Shown here one piece after another: positions 11,175 to 23,404 of a stretch of 64,000 nucleotides of DNA. Made by a program: the position numbers and the translations under genes. A model generated the notes under the pieces. It was given only the letters and a program-made list of their open reading frames with translations. It was not told the origin of the DNA and did not search any database. Numbering within the stretch: the first letter of the stretch is position 1; every line of letters begins with the position of its first letter. The stretch spans positions 1,051,304 through 1,115,303 of the forward strand of contig VWND01000013.1 of NCBI GenBank assembly GCA_009599575.1. Reading direction: 5' to 3'. Origin of the DNA: Blumeriella jaapii (lineage: Eukaryota; Ascomycota; Leotiomycetes; Helotiales; Drepanopezizaceae).

Positions 11175-13011
11175 ATGGCACCAGCTCCACGGGTCCTCGT
11201 CGTGCTCTTCGTGTGCGCCATCGTCGCCATGACAGCAGGCGCGGGAACCCCCGGCCGTGGCATCAACGTGGCGACGCGCGATGCAGAGCACACGCCGACA
11301 TTGCAAGAGCGGTTGGGGTTGCGGGATCCGCCGGCCCTCCACAGCGTCGTGCACGAGGCCTCGAACAAGCACCAGCATGGCGTGTACGAGGAGGACCGGT
11401 CGCGCGGGAGGCCCTGCACCGAGAGGACGCAGACGCGGCCACGAGCGTGGTCAAGCTGGTCAGGCTGGTGAAGCTGGTCAAGCGACAATCGGGGAATGCG
11501 ACGGTGCCCGCGGTCGAGGGTGCGACGACACCGCCGGTGACGACGCCCAGCTCCGTGGACCCTCCTCCGACCACGACGAGTCCAAGCCAGAGCCGGGGCG
11601 CGGAGTCGACGACGTCAAACGCACCACCCGCCAGCACAAGCCAGAGTCGAGCCGTGGAACCGACGACATCCCCAACCGTCCCGGTTCGGGTCTCCACGAC
11701 ATCGGCGTCCAGTGCGCCGCAGCCGCCATCCACGGCGTCGAGCAGTCGAGCCGCCTCGACCACGGCACCCACTACCGCTGTGGAGACGCCGTCAACATCG
11801 GCAGGCCAGTCAACAAATGGTACGTTCTTTGGTGGCCCTGCCGCTTATCCTTTTGCTCCCCCAGTTCCGATCGCTAGTCCGTCGTGGGCGAGCCACGTCG
11901 AGAACCGCAGTTCCGTGACACCGACGGCTATGCTCTCCGTGGGTTCCTATGTTCTGCCTCCGGGCTGGGGCAGCTCGTCGAACTCTAGTTCGGTATCTTC
12001 GAGTTTTACTTTTGCGCCTCCAGTCCTTACCTCGATTCCGGCCGTCCACAACGAGACTACGGCTTCTCCTCCTCCTCCTCCTCCTCCTCCTCCTCCTCCT
12101 CCTCCTCCTCCTCCTCCTCCTCCTCCTCCTCCTCCTCCTCCTCCTCCTCCTCCTCCTCCTCCCCCACCTCTCTCCCCGCGTACTTACCTCTAGTTGCTTC
12201 CACTCCTTTTTTCAACCATTCTTCGATGCAAAATTCTACCCTTGTCTCTTCTACGTCCTGCTCAGATTCGTCTTTGCCCTCTCCCATAACCTCTTTACCT
12301 GCTTATTCTCCGATTCAAAACAATTCCATTGTCTCGAACTCTTCTTCTTCTTCTTCTTCTCCTCCTCCTCCTCCTTTTAACAAGACGGCTCCTGCTGTCA
12401 CCTCCGCGGTTCCCTACGGTCCGATCCAGAACATGACTTCTATTTCCAATTCTTCTTTCGTTTCTGATAATTGTTCCTCCACGCTACCGAGCAACTCTTC
12501 AAGTCCACATACTATCTCGTCATCTCCTACAGGTTACTTCTTTAACACTTCTACTTCAGGCGCGTCTCCTACTCCCTCCTCGTCGAATACACCCGCTACT
12601 ACTCTTGCCCCGCCCACTTCCACGTCTGAAGGCTCAACGCCCTCTTCTGATGGTGTCACTGCTTCTACCACCGTTCCGTCATCAACAGCCGAACCAACAT
12701 CTAACGTGGCCACAGACCAATCTTCTCCATCTTCAACATTAGCAACAGAGGCTAGCACCAGCGATCGATCAACAAGCGCTTTCTCCATCACACAGCAAAC
12801 CATTTATACGACCACGTTGGTGGGCGGTAAAGTAGCAACCGTCACATCGCTCACGGTCGTGGCAGGTCAGGCCGACGAAACTGGCGCCGGACAGTCGAAG
12901 ACTAGTTCGGCGAAAGGCAGCTTGCAAACGAACGCAGGCGTATCCATTAAGAGCATGGGGCTGAGCGGTGTCCTGGGAGCACTGGGCGCGGTAATCGTCG
13001 GTGCTTTATAA
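11175..13011 (+). CDS. Secreted Ser/Thr/Pro-rich GPI-anchored cell wall protein (two frame breaks)
   Basis: The start MAPAPRVLVVLFVCAIVAMTAGA is a good signal peptide. It is followed by an acidic/His-containing linker, a dibasic KR site (LVKLVKRQSGN) that could be a kexin cut, then a long mucin-like Ser/Thr/Pro region with many N-glycosylation sequons. It has a Pro run from a CCT tract, an IYTTTLVGGKVATVTSLTVV module typical of fungal wall proteins, and a C-terminal hydrophobic tail after a TNAG candidate omega site. Three frames must be joined. Breaks occur near 11395-11405 and within or just after the CCT tract (12068-12175), each equal to one missing base. With both allowed for, the reading is 612 residues. 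I saw no intron that fits. The function is probably structural or adhesive; no named family is assigned. Confidence 0.75.
12068..12162 (+). repeat. (CCT)n microsatellite in the cell wall protein gene
   Basis: About 31 uninterrupted CCT triplets, reading Pro in the upstream frame and Ser in the downstream frame. The upstream frame ends at a TAG 20-30 nt after the tract, whereas the downstream frame opens into the conserved C-terminal half. The frame must therefore change in or next to this tract. Confidence 0.95.
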
Positions 13012-13989
13012 TCCAGCCACATGGTCAGTTACAGTCTGCCAAGGAAGCAGAGCACACGCAAGGCGAGCTAGATTTACGGCATTCATCGGGATGCATGCAT
13101 AGCGTTCGGTGTCATTGGTGAAAACGGGGGGGAAACATCAACTAATGTCTTTTATTAATGACCACGAAACCAACGAGTTTATGGCCTTGGCGGAGGAGAA
13201 GTTGGTCCACAGTGACACTTCTCGGCTGGGTTGAGATAGATGGGAGAGGCAGTCAGGTTGTTAGGCGGTGGGCATAAGGGCTTGGATACTCCGCGAGGAG
13301 TTCGATTCGGCCTGAGCCGCATGCGCCCGGTTGCTGGGGACTATGATGGTTCTGTTAAGCATGATGGATTGTGCGGCTCGTAACGTACTCTTCAAGGTGC
13401 TTGTGCTCATCCAGATAGCGAGACTTGCACGGTCCAGAATACCTACTGGAACGGTGCCGGCTGCGGAATAATATATACATCAACCTGGCCCTCATTCTTC
13501 GCGTGTTTGCTTGCTTGCTTTGTTGTTGTTGCTGGTGGTGAATCTCGCCTTGCCGAGTCCGCTGCGTCAGACGCAAACGAGACGGCCCTCGCTAGCTGCT
13601 CGCTGCTCGCTGCTCGCTGCTGGCTGCGATCTGGCTGGTTGGCTGGCTGGCTATATAAGTCCCTGGATCCTCCCGTCCTGGTCCTGGAGGAAAGGCACGC
13701 TTCGGACTTCGTCGTTGATCCAGTGCACCTCACCCTCTGGGAAGGGGGGGGGGATTTGGGGGGAAGGGCTTTTGTACCCTCTGGTTTTGGTTGTGTTTGC
13801 TGTTGGGGGGAGGGGGGGGGTGTGTGGTGTGTATATGTTTTTGTATTTTGTGTGTGTATGTGTGTGTGTATATGTATGTGTGTGTGTGTGTGTGTATGTG
13901 TGTTTGTGTATGGTGTGTTGCAATGGATGGGGTAGGGTGGTTTACTGTTGTTGAGAGGGGGGGGGGGGGGGGGGGTGGTGACTGTCACT

Positions 13990-14091
13990 GTCGAGGGGGG
14001 TTAGACTGTCGAGATGGGTTAGACTGTCGAGAGGAGTTTGGACTGTCGAGGAGGGTTTGACTGTCAAGAGGAGTTTGACTGTCAGGGGGGT
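13990..14091 (+). repeat. Degenerate ~20-nt repeat built on GACTGTCGAG
   Basis: Five imperfect copies of a unit such as GACTGTCGAGAGGAGTTT follow directly after the poly-G run at 13957-13975. Copies differ by substitutions and small indels. Confidence 0.7.
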
Positions 14092-15579
14092 TTCCCATTG
14101 TCGTTTGCTTAACTTGCGCTACGCTCTGGAAAGGGAAAACGGGACGGAAAAAGAAAAGAAGAAGAGGGACGGAGACTCAGTGTAAAGAGAAACGGGGTCT
14201 GGGTGCTGTTTTAAATGCTCGACCAGAATGCTGAAATGGGTTATAACTTACTATACAGTAATACAGCAAGCAGCATGCCATTGCGGCGCTGGGACGTCCG
14301 TCTTGTCGGTGATAGTGCCAGCCAGCCTAAATGCCGCAGATGGGTTCTCTGGATCACGAGAATGTGCGTGTTTGGGAGATTGATGGGTTTGGGTCCTGCT
14401 GGATAGGTAAGGTAGGTTTATATATATAGTTTGCCGAGTTCGGCTCTGGCCTTGGCATTGCTATTGCCAAAGAGGGATCTTCACGAGAGCCGGCGGTTCT
14501 GGGGGGTTGTTGGTGGAAGGGTACGTATCTTATCTGGATTTACTGTAGGCGTGGGCATGGCGAAGGAAAGGGAAAGGGAAAGGGTTTCGACAGTCGAAAA
14601 CACGTCTGGTCATCGGAAAAGGAAAAGGAAAAATCGGATTCGAACCCTTGTCTCCGATCACAGATCCTACCTTTCATCCATGCTGTTTGTTTGTTATCTT
14701 TCACACGCGGAAGCAATTGTTATTCGAGCGATAGCTTGCTTGGCCACGAGGATATAGATAGGCTCTTACCCAGATGGCATTGTGATGGGTACCACAATTG
14801 CTTACCTTACCTACACAGGTATGTCAACAGCTGCTTGGAATCCTATGCCACTTGATGTTGTACGCCCTTCTGGCTTGAGTCTCCCAGGCTGCTTGCTGCT
14901 ACTGGCTCGAGCAAATACCGTTCCTTCCTGATCCATCCATACGCATCTCTTCACTCGAGTCATCGTGTCCCTCTTTCCGACTTACTCGCTGTGCTGAACG
15001 AAGTGGGTGACTCGTATATAAAACACGTCCCGCCGTCTCGTTCTCGCTTTTTTCTTCTGCATGTGCCGGTCTTCTTTCATCCTTCTCCTTTCTTCACGCT
15101 GAAGCCGAATGGGACTAAGCACCGCACTGGAGGCCAGGTGGTTGGGGAAGTATCGCAGGACTAGGTGCCAGCTGGTTTTGAGAGATTACGTATTGTTTAT
15201 TCGGACGAAAGGAAGGTCTCACAGCGGGGGCTCTATATTTCTACTGTAGAATCAAGAAATGCAAACCACAGCTGTTTGCTTGCCATCGACTTGTTTTCTT
15301 CGATCGAGTTGGTTGCTTTTTTTGCCGTCGATTTGTTTTCTCGCTATCGATTTGTAAACAAACACACATAACCGTCGGATACGGGATAGAGAGAGCGGAT
15401 ATCTATTCGCCATGGGTAGAAATCGGGAAAGTCGGAATCAGATGTATAACGGATTGTGTGAGCTGGGTGGTTTTACGTTTTGCGCTGGGCTGTTTATCAC
15501 GATTGGGTTGTGGGGAAAGCATTGCATTTGAATACGTGGATTCGTAACGGCAGATTACTTACTGTCCTGGTTCAAAGCG

Positions 15580-17700
15580 TTCATGTTGTGTGAGTGATAG
15601 GAATGATCATGCTATTATGCTATACAGTACTCGGCTAAATGGCTTTCGCTTAGCTTAGAGCAGAAGATACGAAAATCAAGTAAACCTTGTTTGCTAGGTA
15701 CCTACTGTAAGTTGTTTTGTAGGATTTTATGACGCTAGCTGGCTCGACCAGCACCGTAACAGATTGGAAGATCGCTGAATGAAAATTTGTCGTAGCAATA
15801 AAAGGGGTTTGTGATATAGAACAGCGCACCAAATACAGCAGTATGAATTCACATATTGCTATACGACAAAGTTGTATTAAAAAGATCAGAAAAAAAAAAA
15901 ACATCGCTATTGTCATCAAGCTAGCTGTTTCTGTTAAACAAAGGCTTCGATAATTGTATCACCGGTAAGCGAGTAGAGCTGTTTACCAAGTATATCAAAT
16001 ATCTATCATAACCCCGAAATCAGTAAAACATCCATCCATAATAGCTATGATTTTCCTTTGATTTATCCAGCATACCAATCCGAAACATATGCCAATGTAT
16101 ATTACCTTCTAGTTTTTAACATTCTTATTTACCCACCAGTTTCCGCATTCTCTTTTCTGATCACAGAAGTCCTAGATTTCAAACCGATCCTGGTGACCAG
16201 TGCGAGCGGCCAGTTTTAAAGCTAGATGTGCATAAGGCTTACAAGATTTTCGCCCGGTTGATTTGGAAACAGGATATTTCTCTACTAGCGTTGGATATAT
16301 AAAGGCACGACAAATGCGAAATGTAGTAAGGCTACTTACTTCCAAATTGCTACAAAAGAGGATGGTCGTGAAAAATGTTTCATTCTTTATGCCCTGAGGA
16401 CAGATTATCCCGGTATCGATGGTGATCCAATGCTATGGAAGGCGCGAGCCTTCAAGTACGAATAATAACGTTCTTCTCTCGTTATCACTATTGTATGACA
16501 GTACCATCCATGCCCGTGCTGTCTTCTGTAATACTTCCTGTGACACTTGATATTGACTATTTCAATTATGATTGAGTTTTTTCTTCTGATCTACTTGCTC
16601 GCATGTTCAAGTGTTCCGTATTTTTTAATGAGATTTAGAAAAAACCGGGTGATTAACAAGATAAAACCTGCTCTTCGGCCCTTGGTCTCTGTTTTTAGAT
16701 GCACCAGCTTATTTTGGTATTCTATTGACTTTGTCACAAGATCTGTTCTAGTGATACAAATACATATAACCAGTGCAGGTTTTCAAAGCTGGATAGGTAA
16801 AAGGCTAATTAACTCGCTTAGTTGGCTCGGAGGAAGGAAATCCAATCAACAGGATTGAGAAAGCAAAGGGGTAAATCGATAGACAACAAAGGAAACAAGG
16901 CTGTTTGTTTGCGGTAAAATTAGCTTTCTTGTGACTACATGACATACGTAATCATGCATACCCTTAGCATTTTGCCAGATATTTTTTTTTTCCATTTTTC
17001 CACGTTGCGATTTCCTTCGTACTGTAGCAGCTTGATAGCAAATGAACTGATAGTTCGACGGATCTAGGGGGACTTAAGAATCGAAAAGTCCATGGTACTG
17101 TAGCAAACACAGGAGATGCCGCAATGCATGTTACACAATGTTCTATATCCAAGCAAGAAACCGAAAAAATTAAAATACTTGAACGTGACACAACATAGAA
17201 ACAACGTAAATACAGATAACACTTGTATGTCAAGCATTGTTTCGTTTGCGAGCACTGCCTGTACCTGGCTTTTATGTTACGTTGAAAAAACGTAGGAAGC
17301 AAAAGTGCCAGTCGAGTAGACACGCTAGGAATTTCTCCATGCAACAGAAAAAAACGAGTAAACCGATAAAGTAAACCGATATTGCAAAGAAAGTGGTAAA
17401 TGGCGAGTAGATACTTCCACGAAATCCGTAGACTTAATTCGGGACTTGCCATTACCGAAAGCATGCTATCACCGGGAACGCGTACTATATAATGACTTTA
17501 GCATCGGATTGAAACCCGAGCAGCTTGGATATCCCATGCTCGCAGTGCAAGTGGGCATCCTGGGACATTTATTTCGAGTCCGGACATCAGACGCTTGAGA
17601 TGGCTGGCTAACTTTTGCTAAATTTGTTGACTCGTTTTCCGATGAACAGGGAAGCCGTGAAAGGCATCACGCGGTGTGACAAAGATCGGATCGTTGTTTC
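15580..17700. other. AT-rich, gene-free block (possible RIP-degraded repeat)
   Basis: Base composition shifts clearly to AT compared with the GC-rich flanks, with many TA steps, A/T runs and stop codons in every frame. Small ORFs (for example at 16547-16858) have no motifs. This is the usual look of a transposon relic mutated by repeat-induced point mutation in ascomycetes, but I recognise no transposase or reverse transcriptase motif and no terminal repeats, so origin is inference. Confidence 0.45.
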
Positions 17701-18217
17701 GGCGGAATTGTTCTGTACTGTACATACTGTGTACTTCTACAGAAGAAATGCTTGCCACGAATTAAAAATAGGAAAACTGCTCCGATCGATCGGATGGATG
17801 TTTCAACTTTCGACCTGACTCGGGCCGCCGTAGCGCCGGCTTCGAGGTCTTCGATTGATAGCCATCTTCTGCAGTAAATTGACGGTTTCGAGGCTAGTAC
17901 TGCGGGAGGGGGTTTTTCACGGCCGTGTGTTGGCACGCGGCGCTGAATTTGGGACGGCAGCGGCGCACTCACTCAACTCCTCAGCTTAGAGACCTTACGA
18001 TAGGTACTGACAGCCTTGCCCAAAGAACGGCTCTTCATTACCATGCCGGAGTAGTATCTGATCCCATTTTGAAAGCCGTTGTACATTCTTCCGTGGCGAA
18101 GCGCATCTACGCCCCCGGTTTCATATCACACAAGAAGCGCTGGGTCGTTTTCTATCGTACAATCCCCACCTCCCATCCCGCCCGTCCACTCGGTCCTCCG
18201 CCGTCCCGGGTGTACAT

Positions 18218-18699
18218 CTACCGTCCCGGGGGAGGTTGGCTCATCATGAGTTCTTGTTGCTCCTTGAATCGCGAGCCGATCCGCTCGCTGCCGGCCATGA
18301 ACTTCTGTACGCATCGGGTGACGCAGCCCGTCTCGCGCTGAATCATGGACTTGGTGGTGAAGTCGTCAATGCAGGAGTCGAAGCAGTGGCTGACGAGGTT
18401 GGAGAACATCTAGAGGGCAGATGTGAGTTAGCATGGTTGAGGTGGCCGACGAGGTGTGCGCTTGCTGAATCGCACATTTGATGGCATCTGCTTTCTGGCA
18501 TGCGATGGTGCAGACTGGCCACGATCTGACACCCGGCACACAAACACTGGAGAGACTCCGACTTACGCCCATGAATTCCTTCATCTGCTTGCGCTCCATG
18601 CGGGAGCTGAACTCCCTTTGCTCTGCGGCCGTAAGTCTGGTCGATGCTGTCAGCGGGCTCGTCCTCTCATCGAGAAGGGGGGGCGGCCTACCCATCCAT
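18218..18699 (-). CDS. TIM9: Mitochondrial import chaperone TIM9
   Basis: A small Tim protein of the intermembrane space that with Tim10 escorts hydrophobic precursors to TIM22. Three exons on the minus strand: 18699-18692 (ATGGATGG), 18636-18567 and 18409-18218, giving 89 residues. Introns are 55 and 157 nt with GT-AG ends. The family hallmark, twin CX3C, is present as CFDSC and CVTRC. Flanking motifs are [22 protein letters not shown] and FKEQQELM, matching fungal Tim9 rather than Tim8, Tim10 or Tim13. The tiny first exon is typical of genes of this kind and is easily missed by gene finders. Its promoter side faces the non-coding interval before the RhoGAP gene. Confidence 0.93.
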
Positions 18700-20330
18700 C
18701 GTGACGGGGTTGGAGATCTTCTGGAAGCGGGTGCGACGACGCGTGGAGGGTGCCCTTGTGGTAGTGGGACAGGACTTGAGGTTGTTTGTCTGATGAGGCT
18801 GAAAGAAAGCCAAGCTCCTGGCATCAACTGGTCTGTCTTCCACAAGTCTCACGTCTCACGGAAAACTAGCGACGACTAGCGTCATATCGGAACTCAATCT
18901 TGTTGGTTGGTCGACAGGATCAGATTTTGCATCTTTCTCCGCACAACACAAGGGACGAATATGCAAACGGCAGAGCAGATGATACCGGCCCCGTGGCACG
19001 TTCAGACTCGGAGACTTGTCACTGCGAAGTGTCAAGGCAGCCGCTCTTCTTGCTCTACGCCACCAGCAGCTGGGACAATTCACGAGACCGGCCGGCATGG
19101 AGCGGTGCCTCTGTGTTTAGTCACAGGCCGTTGTCTCTTTCTCTTGAACATCCAAATCGGTGTTTCCGCCAGAAGAGCCTCCGACATAGCCAGGTTGCTG
19201 CTGGTGCTCGCGCCGGTCGGATTCCCATGTCTGGGAGCGTAAAGTACAGTAGCTGCCGTGATACCAAGAGCCGTTGCACCGTGACTCTATTTACGGCACC
19301 GACCCCAACCCCAACGGTCCTGGTAAGTAGATTACGATGCGCCCTGTCACTGGCGGTGCTGGACGGCAATCAATCCTCTCTCTCTATCTGTGTTTATACC
19401 AAGAAGACCACGAGGGAAACGAGGCCGGAGCCCAAGACGGGGGACGCCATCGGACGTGCTGGCGATCACCCTCTGATCTCTGATCGCGACCAGCGCCCTC
19501 CTGTATCTGATACCGCGTGCACCCTGGGTCAAACCAATCTGTGATTTGCCTATCGAGCAGAAAAGGGGTGTCAGCTGGGCAGTCCCGGTTGAACAGGAAG
19601 TAGGAATTGTACTTAGGTGCTGTGTGTTGCTGTGTGTGCTGTATGTGCTGTATGTGCTGTATATGCTCTATGTGCTATGTGCTGTATATACTGTATATAC
19701 TGTATGTATATTACATGTATACTACATATATACTGTACTATACAGTCCTGAACTGTATATACACTGCACAGTCCTGAACTGTACGGTGCTGCAAAGCACT
19801 GTACGTAGTGCCTTACTGGCTAGCGCCGCGCTACCTGGTCCAGGCGCCTCGGAGAGTTCGACAACCTCATCTCCATCTCTTCGCCCATATTGGCAACAAA
19901 CAATACGGGCTGCAACACAAGCCCTCTGACCGGCCTCGACATCTTCCCTTCGCCTTCGATACGGTCTCCGGCCTCCGGCGGCATTCTTCAAAACGGCTTA
20001 CACCAGCTCTACAGCACCCCGCTCGACTCCTGGGCCGTGTCGTGCGCTCTAGCATTCTCCGACCTCGAGAATCGAACGCCCCCGCGCAGATCCCGTTCGA
20101 GTCCTGGCCCGGTGTCGCGTGGTCTGCGGCATTCTGGTTGCCATACAGCCACTTGGGCCGCTCGTCAGGCCTCGCCAGCAATCGAGATCCGGCTCCCCTC
20201 ACAGACGCGATTGCGACAACCCAGCAGCAACTTGCCCGGGCCCTCGAAACGGTGTCGCGATTCCCCAGTGCCCGGGACTTCATTCCAGCCTTTCTCGGGA
20301 CACCGGAAGCTTGGAGAGACGGCGTTGAAG
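18700..20330. other. Intergenic: TIM9 / RhoGAP divergent promoters
   Basis: About 1.6 kb between head-to-head genes. It contains an open reading frame at 18900-19544 on the plus strand without recognisable features, and a CTGTATGTG/TACTGTA repeat run at 19620-19805. An open frame at 19890-20330 runs straight into the RhoGAP start, so a longer N-terminus of that protein cannot be excluded. Confidence 0.5.
19620..19805. repeat. TGCTGTATG / TACTGTATA simple-repeat run
   Basis: Overlapping short units (TGCTGTATG, then ACTGTATAT and CAGTCCTGAACTGTA) form a 185-base run rich in GTA and TAC steps. Similar GTAC-rich runs recur at many intergenic sites in the window. Confidence 0.75.
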
Positions 20331-23300
20331 ATGACTTCAGATACGCGGCCCCTGGAGAGCAGCCGGCACCCGTTCACAACCCTACAGCCTGCTGCTGTAG
20401 GCCCAAGCATACCAGCAGCCTCCCCTCCAACGAAGCAGAGCTTGAAGTCGTGGTGGAAAGGTTTCAGCAAACAGGCGGCAAAGAGCCAGGAACAAAATGG
20501 TAATGCCCCATTCTCGTGGTACCCTGTCGCATCTCCATTTCGTTGCCAGCGGAATTGCTCCACGGGCAGTCTGGTCGTGAGTCTGCATGAGGATACACTG
20601 GGCGTCTTCAAGGAAATCCCATGGAGCATGCAACTCCAATCGCGGACGGCACTTCTGGAGAGGAACCGACCACCCATGACATCTGATCCTCCAGTTGACG
20701 CATGGCGCCTCGTCGTCCAGGCACGAGCCTCAAGACTGAGAAGACCCCAGAGTCCATGCCTAGATGGAGATCCTCTAGCTATATGCCAGGGCTTGAACAA
20801 GTTCTCGGGCGCAGTGTGCCTGACAAGAGACATTCTGCCATGAGCACTACCCAATTCAGTGCTTCTTCCCCCAGAGTTCTGCGTGAGGCACTTGCTCTAG
20901 TAACCAGCTGCCTGTAACATTGGGCCAAGGCGCACAAGATTCTGCTGGAAAACCCAGACAAGGATCCTTTGCTAGGATTTTGGAGCGCGTCAAGAAAGTT
21001 GTGAAAATAAGTGCTAATCAAGAAAAGCAGCACCTCCCACCGGAATCTTTGGCGTACCTCTCCGTCAGAGCATCACATATGCCAACGTTGCGATATCCCT
21101 TGTGGATGGAGAAGGACGGAGCTATATCTATGGCTACGTTCCGATTGTCGTAGCAAAGTGTGGAGTTTATTTGAAAGAGAAAGGTACGACGCAGCTGTGA
21201 TAATAGGGCCAGTGCGACGCTGTGAGCTTGCTTCAGCCGCTAATCTTTCGACAGCTACCAACGTCGAGGGTATTTTTCGACTGAGTGGGTCTGAGAAGCG
21301 CATTAAAGAGCTTCGGACTATCTTCGACTCTCCAGACCGTTATGGCAAGGGTTTAGACTGGGCAGGATATACAGTTCATGACGCAGCAAATGTCTTGAGA
21401 AGATACCTCAATCAGCTTCCTGAACCTATTGTCCCCCTGGATCTCTACGACCGATTCCGAGAACCCTTGCGAGGCTTTACGAAGCAAGCAGTAGGGGATG
21501 CCGAGGGACCTCAACTATCCGAAGATTTCGACGCGGGAAAGGCGATTGTTACCTACCAACAGCTGATCACCGAGCTTCCACCACTCAACCGTCAACTACT
21601 GCTGTACATCCTGGATTTATTAGCTGTGTTTGCCTCCAAATCGGATGAGAACCGGATGACTTCTGCCAATCTTTCCGCGATTTTCCAACCAGGAATGCTC
21701 TCACACCCCGTTCACGATATGGAGCCAGAGCAGTACCGTCTGAGTCAGGATGTCCTCATATTTCTGATCGAGAACCAAGACCACTTCCTGATTGGGATGC
21801 GAGGTACTGCGGCGGATGAGAAAACAGTAGCGGAGGTTCAGAATGGCGGTACTCCTCCACCAGGCACACCGAACGCCTCCAACAAGACGAATAGCGGCGT
21901 CGCAAGATCCGCTTCCAATGCTAGTGCCGGTGCAGACAGTGTACGGAAGTTTGGAGGGATTAGGCGGAATATGTCGGTTTCTTCGGGACATTCGAAGCAA
22001 TCCAACGGTGCGCCAAGTCCGGCGAGTCCAGCATATGGGACGCCATTGGCACAGTCATCAAGCGTGGGTGTCCACCGCAGCAACACCGTCCCCTCGAAGC
22101 GGTCTCCAAGATTGCCATCAAACCGGCTGAACAAACACTCGGAGTCTCCGTCGCCTACAGCACCAGCGTCAGTCCCGCATCAGCACCTGACTCCTCGAGG
22201 GCTCTCGCCTGCTGGTGCAGGTCCCAGAAGCCGCAACGTTTCTCCATCAACATCCGCTCTGACCCCTTCCGCGCTTGGGATCTCTAGTCTCGCTCCATCT
22301 ATACATGCTGCTTCAGTTGCTAGCAATGATCTGCTGCTCGGTGAACAAACGGCGACGGCGATGCCGACCACGCCAAGAAACATCTCAAGCTTCTTTCAGA
22401 GATCCCCTACGACGGCAGAGATGGAGAGAAAGCAGCCCAATAAGTTGCGCAAGAAGCGCGTACCAGGTAGCTCGAATCCCAGCGCCCAAAGCTCCACCCA
22501 ATCACTGCACAGTCAAGGCCAACTGTCTCCTGTCTTCCCTCCTACTCGCCTTGCAAATGAGACTGCCCCACAACCACCCTTAGAAACTCTCCCATCCATG
22601 ACTCCTCTACTATCTAACACTCAAGCCACCCCCCCTGCCACTGAGCCTTCCCAAGCTGATGTTTCAGGGCATCAGATCCCGATCAGGCCCGACGAGTTAC
22701 ATCAAACGTCTGATAACACTCTGAAAATTACCTCCCCAACTGGCTCGTTGCACTCCCGTTCGTCGTGCAATGACCAGTCAGACATTGATCATCAAGAGGA
22801 CCCCGCTGCTGCTGCCGAACAGAGAGAAAAACGATCTCGATGGAGACTATCACGCCACAACCGAGACACCTCTCAGTTGGGTAATCCGACGCCGAAGAAA
22901 GCCGTTGGCTCGGACAATGGTGCAGGAACCAGTTCTAGTTCAGTAGGAAGTTCGTCTCGTCCACGAAAGGGTTCTACCGTGGATACCATCTCGGCCAACT
23001 CGGACCTGACGCTGATTGGAGCACACCTTCATTCCAGCAATGAGGATTCAACCGCCGGCGAGGAAAAGAAGGGGCCTCTAGGTTGGATCAAGAAAATGCG
23101 CGAGAAGCGCGAAGAGAATAAAGAAAAAGAGGCAGAGAAAGAACGCAATAAAAGTCCTCCTGGGAACGATCGTATTGCGCCACCATTTTCCCCTCGAGGA
23201 AAACCTTTGGACATGAAGATCCCGGAGATCCCAGAACGCCCGCTCGAGGAGCCAGTCATGAGTCCAGTCACACAACAGCCACAACAGGCACAACCACAAC

Positions 23301-23404
23301 CACAACAGGCACCACCACAACAGGCACCACCACAACAGGCACAACCACTTCAGGAAACCCTTCAGCAAATTCCCCAGCAACCGCTTGAGCAATCTCCACG
23401 GTAG
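20331..23404 (+). CDS. Rho GTPase-activating protein, SAC7 type
   Basis: A GAP for Rho-type GTPases that would act in cell wall and actin signalling. Exons: 20331-20499, 21031-21183 and 21255-23404, giving 823 residues. N-terminal KQSLKSWWKGFSK is the family's basic/Trp motif; IFGVPLRQSITYANVAIS leads into the RhoGAP domain (about residues 60-270). The arginine finger is in GIFRLSGSEKRIKEL (Arg116), with LPEPIVPLDLYDRF and SANLSAIFQPGML further on. The rest is a disordered Ser/Pro tail, a KKMREKREENKEKEAEKE helix and a C-terminal Gln/Pro repeat (QQAPPQQAP-type). The start at 20331 (MTSDTRP) resembles related short N-termini; an in-frame upstream ATG at 19890 is an alternative. Intron 1 (20500-21030) is 531 nt, unusually long here; its phase fits exactly. 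Confidence 0.88.

Larger units (their letters stand above)
13012..18217. other. 5.2 kb gene-free interval
   Basis: No gene can be supported. It includes the 3' flank of the cell wall protein, a TG-rich run (about 13838-13918), a 19-G run (13957-13975), short ~20-nt GACTGTCGAG-type repeats (13990-14091), GGGAAA/GGAAAA repeats near 14567-14630, and an AT-rich block listed separately. ORFs here are short and lack recognisable motifs. Confidence 0.55.

Noticed and set aside
12226..13011. Separate small gene starting at MQNSTLV
   Set aside because: It has no signal peptide of its own, and its GPI tail and repeats fit as the C-terminal half of the wall protein whose signal peptide starts at 11175.
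13443..13988. Thr/His-rich ORFs around 13.5-14.0 kb
   Set aside because: They are products of the TG/CA dinucleotide and G runs read in different frames.
14630..14760. Possible tRNA on the minus strand (GGGTTCGAATCC-like B box near 14638)
   Set aside because: The T-stem does not pair (two mismatches of five) and I find no matching acceptor stem or A box.
18900..19544. 214-codon plus-strand ORF upstream of the RhoGAP gene
   Set aside because: It has no domain, signal or membrane feature, its composition is mixed, and it lies in a divergent promoter region. Chance ORFs of this length occur in GC-rich DNA.
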